From contig CM034546.1 in the NCBI GenBank assembly GCA_020055645.1, positions 111,197,375 through 111,261,374 on the forward strand: a stretch of DNA of 64,000 nt. Direction: 5' to 3'. The position numbers were made by a program, and so were the translations under genes. This stretch comes from Tomocerus qinae. Taxonomy: Eukaryota > Arthropoda > Collembola > Entomobryomorpha > Tomoceridae. Positions 1 to 13,000 of the stretch are shown one piece after another. The notes below the pieces were generated by a model. It worked only from the letters and a program-made list of their open reading frames with translations. It was not told the DNA's origin and did no database searches. Every line of letters starts with the position of its first letter. Within the stretch, counting starts at the first letter, position 1.

Positions 1-2351
1 GCTCCACTATTTAGTATATATGTCCACCAATACTTACTTCCTATTATACACAGATAAACATATTATTACATCTCTTTGCTCTTTTGGCTTGGCAGGGTTC
101 GTCTACTGTTACTGCTCCGTTGATTCTTACTTAGATTTAGGAAACACATGTATTAATGCACGTTGTTATTATCCATCGGCTATGGGACGGGGCTTCTCCA
201 CAGAATTATCTTCTACGTGTACCCCAAAGGATGACTTTGGCACGACTGTCTATCTTAGCGCTACTAGTCAGTCTCCTCTCTCTCTTTCCTAGCTCAATAG
301 CAGTTAGGTCCTACTCTACTAGTTCTTATATTATTTTGACTATGCATTCGTCTGGCCATCAAGCCTGAAGATGAAATGGATTGAATTTAAATTTATTTGG
401 AGTGGAGATGAGGGCTGCTTAATATTGGGCCGTCGTGTGCCCTGCTCTCCGATGAGATATGACGTGGTGAGATGACTGGCGTGGCGTCCTTTTACCATAT
501 AAAAGATATAAACATATACAATTCAAATCTAGTAGTATTAAATATAGAAAATAGTATGAATTTATATGAAAAGTATAGTTACATGGGATATAGTTACTAT
601 CAAATTATTGTAATGGCAGTGGCACTGCATATCCTTAGTAGTAAGGTAGACGGAGGCAGTTGTTTTCCTCCATTACATCAAATGAACTACCTCCACTTGG
701 CTCCCTTAGAATGCAAATCCCCTCTTTTTAATCCTATTTATCTCACCCAACTATTGCTCTGGAATAAGCTTACCATCGTCAAATTCACTGCATCGGATCA
801 TTAATCAACCGATTCTAAATCATCATACAGACTCACCGGCTATAATCAATTTCTTTACTTACCGTCGCGTCGTCGTCCCCTGCCCCATTCTGTCTGCCCT
901 GCACTCAGTCATGTTTATTTTTCAATACTACACGTATTCATTAAGCAAATCCTGAGCGAGTAATAATGGATTCATTTTCAGTTTAAAACTCAATAACTTC
1001 TGGCAGAATGATCTGAAAAGAAAATTAGGGAGGAAATAGAAAAAAAATATCAACAAATACTGAATATTATTACAACAGCGCAATAATAGTATCATCAGCT
1101 GATTATTAAAAATTTTACGTTTTTATAAAATTGAAGATGCTTAAGATGCTTCACCTACTTATGAATTTCTATAAAATCAGTAAATTATATTGGTTTACAT
1201 ACACTTTGCTGTTGTACAGAAGTTAATCAAGTTTGTATTTACCTTTGCGGTATTTGTAATTGTAAGAATGTGTGTGAAGAGAATATTATAGGTGTGTATA
1301 TTTGTAGTAAAACGTGTTGGGAAAATGAAGGAGAGAGCGAGTAAGGGAGAAGTGTGATGTGATAAAGGAGGATAAGTGGTTCAGTTGTTGGTCTATATGG
1401 GTCTATGTGCATGTGTAGTTGACAGAAGAAGAGCATTATAAAATGTGAGAAATGTGTGAGTGGTGAGTGGGAGAAATGGGGATGGAGAGGACGACAGAAC
1501 GTTTCAGGAGATAAATGGAAGGGTAACAGATTGCTCAGGTAGAGACCGGACATGGAATGACTATCATTTTTCTCCATCTAACTTTGTCTCGCCATGCTTT
1601 TCTCGGATTTTTTTGTCTTTTGGATGGGATGAATTGTGGAATGGAGACTAGGGAATGGAATGAGGTGTACTACTTACTACTCTGCACTCTAAAGTCTACT
1701 ACTGCTATACTCCACTCTTAGGAATAGCATTATATACTCTAAAGATGTAGTAGATACTGTATTTTTAGTATAGAAGACAGACGAGGGTATGGAAGGCAGG
1801 CAGGAGAAAAGTAGCATCAAGGTATCAGGAGACGAAGTGGACGGGGAAGAAGAAGACTGTGCATCCATGCCAAGCTGACTAACTCTGCTCTATTCTCTGC
1901 TGTCCATCCTCTTTGTTTTTGTCGTAGAGTGTCGTTTCGGCTTGCAGTTCACGTGGGACAGTTTAGTCGGTTCGGTGAAATGAGAACATATTGCTTCAAA
2001 TGGAATGGATGGATGATTTGGTTGCTTTTCTTGTTCTGCTCCGTCTGTCCAGACTGCAGAAGTCGGCTATGTGTATTTATACCAACTGCTAGTGTATAGG
2101 TATGTATATAATTTTAAGGAGGACCTGAGCAGCTAGGAGCTCAACCTGCCTCCTTGTCTCATGCACACACTGTCTCTCTTAGATCCTAGTAGTATGGCTA
2201 ATGGTGAAGTGAAGGAAGTGGAGTCGTTACTCTAGTGGAATAGGACTTTCTATTAGAATAGAATGAAGAGAACTAATAGGAAGAGAAGTAAAAGTCTCCT
2301 TCACAGCTCCTATTACAGGAGCTTGAGTTGAGTTGACTCCTTCTATCACAT

Positions 2352-2421
2352 CGCCTTCACTTTCCTTTCGTTTCCTTTGGCTTTCCCTTCCTTTTCTTTG
2401 GCTTCTTTCTCTTTTCTCCCC
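2352..2421 (+). repeat. Pyrimidine-rich tract
   Basis: About 70 bases almost entirely C and T (mirror-like CTTTCC units) with few purine interruptions. Confidence 0.7.
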
Positions 2422-5400
2422 AAAGTGGGAATCCCGTCGTAGTTACTCGTTTTGATTCTCCTATTTTGCCGATTTGACAAAATAATTGCCTATTTATCCT
2501 CCAACTTACGCTCCTATTGTACTTCAGGGAATGCTCTGTCTCCTGACTACCTAACCTAACTATACATCTACCTACCGCTCAAGAAATACACTCCATAAAT
2601 ACCTCTGATTCGCCTTTCCAATCCAACTCTACGGACAAACATGCTTTCTTTTCACTCTGCCCTGTATATTATACACTTCTGTCTATATATCTACTACTGT
2701 AAATACTACGTGTGATCTCTTTCTCTCTGTGGATACTGTTGACTTTCTCAATTCAACCTTCGTGCATTTCACTCTTATATGTAACTACTATATAATGTGT
2801 CTATTACATTTGTTTTACCATTACATTGCAGAACATTACATTAGGGCTAAACGAACTGACTGCAGATGTACCACAATACTAATATCTTAACATTGGGTTC
2901 CCACAATGCAATCGACTACTACTGTACATTAAGTACCTTGGCTACCTATTTTATACTTTGTACCTATATAAGTGTCTCTGTAGCTTTAGCTCCACCGTAT
3001 ATTAAATGGGAACGAAATAGAGAGGAACGGGACACAGAGGAACAGTTCAAGCTGGACTGGACACGATACAATAGAGAAGTTAAATTGTTATGTAATGCTA
3101 GGTAGCTAAATTGGGTCGTCTATTTCACAATGATTATCAGAATGGCTCTACCTGAACTCTTTATCGTCTTTCTCGTAAATCTTGGACGTAGATAGACTCT
3201 TCCTCTCCCTTTATCCTTGCAATCCAACTCGAATGCTACGCCAGTTTATTTTACTTTAAGATACTATTCGAGGTATGTAGTTTTGTAGTCCATTTCTTAG
3301 TCGCTCTCCAACCCTCTTAGTACTATTTCACAGAGTGTTCCAGTGAGTAATGCTGAATACTATTGCAATTCTGTAGGAAGGTTAGGGAATTGGTCGTTGC
3401 TACCTATTTGAATTATATTCTGGCCGTTGTGGTTAAGATTAGGTACGTAGACTATTTAGAAGACGTAGTTAGTTGAGCGTTATTAGTATGTACCTATGTG
3501 TGGAATAGAGCTTGTTAGCTTGCTTGTTACTTTTATGTATTTACATTTGTATACCTCCGTAATAAGTAATAGTATATAATATAATGGGGCTAGTAAAGAG
3601 TTAAGGTTGTATCTAGTGTGTGGGATGATGCCCGTATAAGGTCAAGGCATGTTTCGTTGGATTGCACAGTGAAGGAAGACAGTGTAAGTGTAATGTTTAA
3701 GGTTGTGTAAGTAAGTATATAGTTGGGAATGGAGGAGAACCGTAAGTAGGTCTTGTTCATCTTGAATAAATTACTGTTGGCTTGTTGGAATTATAAGTAC
3801 TTGGGGCTAATAGTAGTTACAGTGACTATACACAAGTGGCTTGTATCTCCCTAGATGCCTCTTGCCAAATGGATATTTTGTTATTTTGAGGGCCATTTGC
3901 TGGATTTGATGTTATTATTGCGGGAAATTTCCAGCCTCAATGGAGGCATAGAATTTTGAACGAGGTGACACGACGAGCGAGTTGTAGAAGTGATTTAATT
4001 TTATGACCAGTTAATGCAAGGAGAATGAAATGAGCGGAAGACAGTGCATTACTCGGAGAAAAAAGTGAGTTGACTGACTCAGAGCCCTCATTTGTTTGCA
4101 TGTATTATCCATTTCAAGAGATAGACTTTATCCTAGCCAAAGTGTATCTATTGCATTATTATGTATAGAGAGGAGATGATAATGAAGAGGCAGATAGCCC
4201 ATCTGTGTTAAACTTACAGTTACCTCCAACTCCTGTCCTCCCCGTCTCTCTCTACTCAGTGTACATATTCATTCAGGGAAAAATATTCAACAATATTCAT
4301 ACTTTCCCGTTCATGCATGCTTAGCGAACTTTTACATACATAAGTAGAGAAAGCAAGTGGAGCCGAAAGACAGGCAACGCAAACGAAGCCCAACCAAAGG
4401 GAAGAACAGTCAAGAGTTAAGTAAGCAGAGAAGCTATGATTGTATTACCTAACTAAACTAATGTAAGTAAAGTAGCTCGATGTAGTACATGTAATACAGA
4501 CACTACTATATAGAATAACTTCTTTTATATCGGAGTAGTAGTGTGGAGGAAAACGATGAAAAACTCTCATAATGCGCTAATGCCCGAGTGAAAGTTGTGT
4601 GTAGTGAGTAGATGAAAAAAAGTGGAAAGGAGGAGAGAAAAATCATCAACAATTTTTCGTTAGATGCAAATGAGGGAAGAAGAGGCTAACGTATACATAA
4701 GCAAGGGAGCCGACTAACTAAAAAATGAGAAAGAGAGAGCCAAGTTGAGCAAGGGCAATAAAGCACTTTGGTGAATTAGAGATGAATGCAGTTAAGAGCA
4801 TGTGATGTATGTAAAATGTGCCAAATGAATGAATGACTAGTTTGGAGCTAATATACGGAATGTGCTTCTCACTAAAACTCAAGCTTTATCTAAATGCACA
4901 TTTTATATCTCCTACTACCAAGTATAGTATTTGCACAGACAGTTCAATTCATATACACTTATAATATAGCTACATTTCACATTAGCAGAGAGACTGCCTC
5001 CCGTATAAACATATTATACATAGTAATTTACAGTATGGAATAATATGTTGTAAGTTTCATGATGGTATGTCATGATAACCCCCGTGTGCAAACCCATTTA
5101 GCCAATTAATAATAGAGATTGCTCATACTTTTCATTAAGGGAAGGGCCCGTATTGTATCATCATCCATCTTTCTCCTTCTGCCATCCAAACCCAGCCAGA
5201 ACCAGGCAGCAGTAGTCCTCATTGCTTTTATTTCCTGTTCCCCTTAGTTATAATAACTAAGAACTACAGGCTAAAGCCATGAAATGTAATACAGGCTATG
5301 AATATATTTATAAGAGAGGCTTCTTTCGAGATGAGCTGAATCCGGATGAAATGGCTTCATTGCTCTTCGCCCGTCATATCAGACGCAGTTAGAAAAATCG

Positions 5401-7014
5401 TAATTATCATTTCCGAATATTTTTCAGAGACTACTACACAGATGTACAATTGTTACAGAAAGGAAAACCTGCTAAACTGGTGCACAACGAACAAAAGGCA
5501 TTGTGTATGTGTAAGTGGTTGTATGTATGTAGTATAAGATAATATTATTATGAAAGTTTAGCAGTTGTAAAAAGGAGAAGGGCTGTTGGAGGAAGTGGCT
5601 TAATAGTTGAGAGTAATATGTTTGTGTTGTCTCTGTGTTGACTGGAAGAGGAAAGCTAGAAGTACGGAAAAGGAAGTAGAAATTCATACTACAATAGGAC
5701 TGACTGTCAATATTGGAAATGAATAGAATTCTGACAAAATGATGAGATTTTTTCAGGAGTAGGTCTGTATAGGATTTTAGACCTATTAAGTCTTATATAG
5801 ATAATAATATGTTTACTTGGCTGGAATTGTGTGGGGGTTTTGTAGAATTGTTTGTCTGTTGGCTGGCTGTTTTTCGTTTGAATTGGTTAGTTGGTGCTTG
5901 AAGTATGAAATTGTTCCGTTTGTATTTGCTAGCAAATGAGATAGAATTTATTGTGAAAAAGTCGCCAGATTTCTGACATTTTGACAGCGGAATGTGAGTA
6001 ACAATAAGAGTAAAAGACGGAGGAAGAGATGAAGGGGGCAAGTCATTGGAAGATTCGAGAAAGTCAAGTGAAGAGCTAAGTTCCGATTTGTTCTTCATCT
6101 CTCTCTTTAGTTTGTTTCTATTACATTTTGAAGACTGAACTGAGTGAGCGGGTTTCGGAAGTAATGTAATGTAATAATAATGGGTGAGGTTTAGGTATTA
6201 GGTAGGTTATGTGATGTGATGTTGTGTTATGGGAGGTTGAAATGGTATCACTTTCCTTGGCTGCCTCTCTTTTTCGCCTCACTAGACTCAACTTGAGTGA
6301 CTGACTGAAATGGGAAATGCTTTCGGTATGTGATTCCGCACAAGAGTCTCCGTCTCATTGTAGTGCTAGTGGAGAAGTTGTAAGTAGTCGTGTAATTGCT
6401 TCAAGTAGAGTCAAAATGACCCGGAGTATGAAGTGCAGTTCATGTTATCTGGGATAATCGGAAGAAGCAATGAGTTGGCTTTCCTTTCGTCCTCCATCCC
6501 AAGAACTCCATTCTGGCGGCCGACAGGCTCCACTTCTAACATCCCATTCAATTCTCTGGCCTTCCTCGCCCATCTTCACCCGCTCACACCACCAAACCTC
6601 TGAACAATACAGCTATACATGTCCTAAAGTACACACAATCCATCTAAATACATAATAGGCAGCATATAAGTCGACTTCTACTACATGCATTATGGGCAGT
6701 TGAATACGGCAATGCAATGACAATAGTATACAGACGGGCGGGATAGGGCATGTACTAGGAGCGAGTGGCATGGCATTAGCTGTAAGCAAGTAAGTGGCAG
6801 GGCAATTGGTGTAGTCGATGAAAGACTAGGAACATGAAAATGTCACCGAGACTTACATTGAAGACAATAATGTAGAACAAAACGCTCCCTTGTGGACCAT
6901 CAATGCTCCATTCCTGTAACCAGATCTCAGCTGAGATGTTCGTTTGTCTCTCCGAATCAAGCTTAACCTCAGCCAAACCAAAAACCCCCGATATGATATC
7001 ATAGTACTACTCTC

Positions 7015-7032
7015 TACTACTACTACTACTAC
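7015..7032 (+). repeat. (TAC)n microsatellite
   Basis: Six consecutive TAC units. Confidence 0.85.
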
Positions 7033-8767
7033 TCTTGTACTACCACAAATACATTCACATCTCTTATTGTTTGTTCCTACCACAGTCCACTTACTCCTTC
7101 CTTGATTCCTTTCTACTTAATAGCAACTAACGTTCAGTTAGTGATTTCACTGAGATTTACTCTTTTTTCATGCACTATATTATGTCCTTCTCGCTTCTAG
7201 AGACAATGTCATCCCTCTCTTCTTTATACCCAATTACCACTACAGATTGTAAATATCGAATTTTTATCCGATCTCATTTCCTAATTTACCCATACCATAA
7301 TAGGATTCCATTCTAGGAACAATTAAAAGAATGAGCAATTACAGGGCAGCCTAATATCATTTGCTTTAAGATGAGAATGCGGGACGTCATTGTGTAATAA
7401 GTTCTATCTATTGGACTATCTTAAGTAGATTGAGTTGAGTTTAGGGTTGAGATTAGTTTTGATTCTTATGAAATATCAGTTTGAATTAGTTTGTTGAATG
7501 TAGAGGGAAGAAGAAGGAATGAGTTGGCTGAACCTGTAGGAATTAAGTTTGGTTTGGAGACAAATAAATAGTAAATAGGGGGAAGTGTGGCTGTTGTGAG
7601 TTTGTGAGATTGAAAAAAGGAGTGGAGGTAGTCGTAGTGGTAGTAGTTTGTTTCTTGACGGAGCCAAGTCTTGTATGAGTAAAGTAAAGTAATAGAGGGT
7701 TAAGGTAATATTCTTGTATACATTTATACTTAGTGTGTACTCAGTCGCCATTTGCCAACAAGGGAGACTAAAGTTTATGCTTTGATAAATGCACAAAGTT
7801 GATCCTTGAAGGCATGACTACAGAGGTATATTATCGTTCACTTGACTTCACCTTCTCAACATAACGTGCGTATCTCTTTCCCTCTCTTCTTCTTTCGAAT
7901 AGGTAGGTTCACTTTCTCTATTCTCTTCTTCAGATCCTGAATTTAATAGCAGGAGAAGAAAACGAACAGCTCCTCTCTCTCTTTCTCCTGCCCTGTTTAA
8001 TAGGAGCGGCTCTGTTTAGATTTGGATCCTTTGGTCTGCTCAATCTAACTACTGTGTGTATAGGTATGTGCATTGAGTTAATATCCTTGGTATGTATGTC
8101 GGTCGATAGGTAGAAACTACGAGATAGTTAGTACAGCAGTTGAGAAATCTGAGGGTTTTGTAGCAATAAAATTACACTTTATTATAGCCTCAAGTTGTAG
8201 AGGTGCTTTCATAAAGTTGGATTTTCTTCTGAACTTGCCTCACGACCAGACTAAAGCTCCCCAGATTTGCCTACTGCATTAAGAGCTACTAAATCACCCG
8301 CTATTTTTCATCCACCAGCTTCTTCCACTACACCGATCTTGTAGTCACTACTTTCCCTAGACTTCAATCTAGCCTCCCTGTCAAGTCTTTAAATAGCTCC
8401 TGAACCTTTTACCTTTTCACCTGACTCTATTTCCGAACCGGAAAAGTTACTTATTTCTACCTTACTCTTTGTCCATTAAATTATACACATTTTTAATATG
8501 ACATTTTGCGTACCCTATCCAGCAGATTATATCTGTATTTTATTACTGCCATTCTACTAACTGTTGAAAGTAATATAGTTCCAAAATGTGGTAGATATAC
8601 CTTAACAAGTTTATCTTTAATGAACACAGCTGTAAGTGTAACTCAACCGGCGGGTCACTTGCCGAAAATTATAAGACAGTGTGAACTTTATTTTCTACCT
8701 ATAGCCCCTAATAGAGATAAGAAGTACATTTAAGAATTTATAGATAGTACAGTACGGTGTATGTTAT

Positions 8768-8792
8768 GTGAGTGAGTGAGTGAGTAAGTGAG
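8768..8792 (+). repeat. (GTGA)n microsatellite
   Basis: Tandem GTGA units with one GTAA variant near the right end. Confidence 0.85.
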
Positions 8793-10000
8793 CCAGGGTT
8801 GATCGATCGTAATGGGACGGAAATGAATGAATGGTTATATCTGGTTTACGTACGGCGATGATGGAAGACTATTCTATTACATAAGTTTGCCATAGTCCTA
8901 TTTATGTGTAGGTGGTAGTGAATCTATCGAATTTGACACTCAATATTATTATAGTAGACTAAAACTTCAGATAGCAGTAGTTGTAACGGTAGATTGAGTA
9001 GTTGTGTTTACCAGTATATGTGGTAAGAAACGTTAATAGGTTAGGTAAATAAGATAGACATTGGACAGGTCTAAAGAAAAGAAAGTCCACTAAAGAGTGG
9101 TTATAGTTAGTAATAGAGTTTATTGAATATAGTTGTTATTTATGTAATGTGAGTCAGAGGTAGTAAGGTAGACGGAGGAGGGAGAGAGAGGAGATAGTGT
9201 GCAGATGAGTTGAAGCTGTATGTAGGTGTGTTGATATTGTGTATGGCTGTTGGTGAAGGTAATAGTGGGGACAGTCAGGACAAGAATGAGAGTAGTGCCT
9301 ACAGAGTCAGACAAGGGCAGAGTCGACGTAGCGGCATCAGATAAAATAGATGAGTTATTCGGTACACACACGGCGTATTATCACACAGACCATTTAAGCT
9401 AAGATTTATTCGAGGATGATATCAATTTTTTGTGTGCTCTTTTCATTCATCCAACGGAGTGTGTAGAAAGTAAAAGTAAGGCACAGAGGGAAACCTGCTG
9501 CTACGGTCGGAGTCTTTCCATAAAGATTTGCTAGTGCATAGGTTTTCTACTTTCACGGTGCTTTTCTCCTGTGTGTCGGATGATGATGCTCTGTGTATAA
9601 GAACTATATCCCTGTCTCCTATCAGTAGGTAATATGTACATAGATTTTAAGAGTATTTATATGTGTGTAGATTGTGTAGTTGAGGCTGTGTGTGCTCTAC
9701 TGCACGGTTGATACCCATGACTGGCTCGAAATTTTCGGATGAAATAAGGATAAGTTGAGCAGTGAGCGACGAAACCAAGTTCACTACGAAGTAGTAGGAG
9801 AAACTGGTGATCTCCTGCTGAGAAGATACGAATTACTCGTTGAGCTGTAATGAGCGAAAGTGTTTGCAAGTCATGGTGCAATTGCCCTGCCGTCGAAGAC
9901 TCCTGCGGGTTCTCTCATTAATGCACTCCTGGAATCCAGAAAAAAATTATTCCATATCGTACTAGTGGAGAATTTAATTCTATGCATGTAAGTATAGAAG

Positions 10001-13000
10001 TATGTAGGTTGTCTTGTCATGTCGACAAATTCACTGACTTTACGTTACGTTACGTTAACTAAAATCAACTGAAGGAAGTATATAGAGCACTATAGTCATT
10101 TTTATCATATCCCTTCCCTTTTCCGGGCGGGCGTGATTATTTTTGCATTTTTATTTCATCTTCGAGAAGTCTACCTTCCGACATTGAATATTCACTCCCC
10201 TTTCTGTCCTCACAGAACCTTCTTTCTCCTCCGTTGTCAGTAGTGAAGAAGAGGAGAGGTAAGGAAAGATGTAAGTGCAAGTGTATTATGCTCTTTATAA
10301 TAGGTCCTTAATGCTTAACTCATTCAAACGAACCTTCACACAGAACCTCTTTAGTCTTTAGAAATTATCAATACTCCTGTGGTACTCATCCACAAATTTC
10401 CGAGCTGTTATTATAATAATCGCTTTCATTTCTTCCCCTTTTCCTACCATTTAAACGTGCACTTTCATTCATTCATCTAAAATCACACCGAATCTAAAGA
10501 ACATAGAGCCAAACCTAGCACCTCGCACACAACCCTACAGAACCATAAGCTCCACAAAAGTAAATAACTTTTCATTTCTTTGTCACGCTTTCATTTATTC
10601 ATGTAACACCTTCAAATGCTTCTCTCCACATTTTCATATTATATCCCTACATAGTAGTATACCAAATACTATATATTAGAGTATATAAAAGACATTGACG
10701 TAAATTTTAGATGTTAGTATGTACTACACACTAAAAGACAGCTATTACTTAGTCGCTCGTACATTACATGTGTCCAGATTCTAGTAGGTAGGTATTTTCA
10801 CCTTATATCAACAGTGAATAGTGACATTCCTGCACTACTATATTCTTAGGACCTGTAATATCTGTTCTGTTTCACAGAAAAAGACTGCTTCAACGTGATA
10901 CTAGTAAGGAAAGTGTTTTATTAAAGAGAGAGAGTTTGTGGAAATACTTTTCCCTGTCGCAGATACATATCAATGGATGCATGAGCAGATCTATTGACTT
11001 GTAGAAAAGAAGTTTTTTGGTAGATGGTGAGGATATTGGAGTGGAAAGTTTGAGGTGTGCTGAGAAGGCGAGGCGAAAGTGTCTGTCGTATAAGAGCTGT
11101 ACCTTGATACCTATGTAGGTGTATGTAATATAGTCGGTTTCCTTTCAAGACACAGCAAATGGATACTTCCAGGGGAAGGGAAAGCAATGACAGACGAGAC
11201 AGCCCAAAGGTAGTAGCAACTTTAAGTCATATGACTCTAGCAGTAGGCAAAAGCAGTGAGGCAGACAAAAGAGGAAAGTGCATATCGCCCTATCTATGTA
11301 TGTGGTGGGCCGTGGGTTGTCGAAAGTAAAAGCTAAAGGTAAGGAGGGCAGAGTGAAAGAAGAAGGTAGTGATGTTGAGAAGGTGGAACGGAAGGACAGG
11401 ACAGGAGAGAATTTCCACAGCGTAGATGACTCCTACTATACACTTTCATACACATAGTTATAAGAGATACGACTCTTTAATATATTGGATCGATTCACTC
11501 ATGATTTATTAATGGAAGGGTCTCCCATACTTTTGTCACGGAAATCTGATAACAATACCTCTCCATGGTTCAACTTGCACTGCCTCCACACTACTACTCC
11601 TGCTATCCATGACTCATCTCTTCTTCCTATGTATGCAATCCTACTCCGAATGGGTGAGTGAGTGAGTGCCTTACATCCTCCAAATTGTATCCTATCACAT
11701 ATACCTATACTACTAACTTGACTAACTACACTGCATAAATAGGAGACCACCACAAAAGTACTGCACTAACGATAAGACTAACCAAATCAGGTCCAGGTTA
11801 CGTTTCCCCTGCCCTGCCTTCCTTTCCGCTTCCTCGTCCCTCTACTTTCATCCAGTTCCTCATCAGTTAAGTAACCCATGTCACTAATTCCCAGTTTGAA
11901 TACACAGCTACACGGCGATACTACTCTCTAATCATAACATATCCAATGTTAAATATAGGCTCACTGAATTTTGTTCCTATGCTGTTAGTAGTAATCACCA
12001 CACTTTTAATTTACACATACTAAATTAAAGACTTGTACGCGATAATCTTATATTTACAAATATACACTACGAAATTCGAGTTTTTGAAATTCATTGTAAT
12101 ATAACTGCAAATTAATTATAAATCTATCATAATTATGAAAGATAAAATAATATGTGGTTCACAGTTTCTTATGGCAAACACATAACTTATATATTTACTA
12201 ACATTTATATCAAATACTGTAGGTAAAAGCCGGGCTTAGAGAGATCTGTACAGATTAGTTCTTGTACTTGTACAGTTATTATAGTAATGATAGTAGATAG
12301 ACTGGAATTATAGTAAGAAGTAGTAGTGATATTAGGGCGAAGTAGAGAGAGAGTGAGATGAGGCTTGGGTCGAGTAATGTAGTCAGACAAGCAGATCCGG
12401 TAGCCCAGGGGCTGGAAATGAGTGAATGACTGGGATTCGTTTGCTAGAAGCGCTGAGGTGGGTTTAGGTGGCACTTTTCTAGGAAACACGTCACCTAATG
12501 TTCCATGCATGGATGAGATGATGCAGTAGTCCTGGCTCACTCGTTTGGACGTCTCCCTTTTACGCGATATTTATGTCTCGTATTGTTCAGTTGAATGGAG
12601 CGATAGAATAGAGGTAGGGTGAGCCATGATTTTTCAGGTTGGATGATCTTTACTCACCCTGCTTGCCTGTCTTGTCTTCTTGCCTCCCATCCATCCTCCG
12701 AATATAAATCCTACGCTATTTACGGCTATACCCACACAGGACTCATTGCTTTGACTTCTATGCACCAAAACAGCAAACACAGGGAGATATTATACTTAGT
12801 ACAAAGTTATCAAAGGATGTAGTCCAAATATTTTATTATGTGCATTACATAGGTATTACTAAGTAAGTATTAGGTATTTATAAATGATAGCCAGAGAGAA
12901 AGAGATAGACATTATCTACATACAATAGTAGATGATAGTAGGCCATGAGCAAGCGAAATTAATCATAAATTGATCTAGAGAGAGAATGTTATATTAATCT

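Larger units (their letters stand above)
1..10000. other. Non-coding region upstream of zfh1, part 1
   Basis: No gene supported on either strand; open frames are short, overlap one another and lack domains. It includes a pyrimidine-rich tract at 2352-2421, a (TAC)n run at 7015-7032 and a (GTGA)n run at 8768-8792. TAGGTA/TACCTA hexamers are frequent. Confidence 0.65.
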
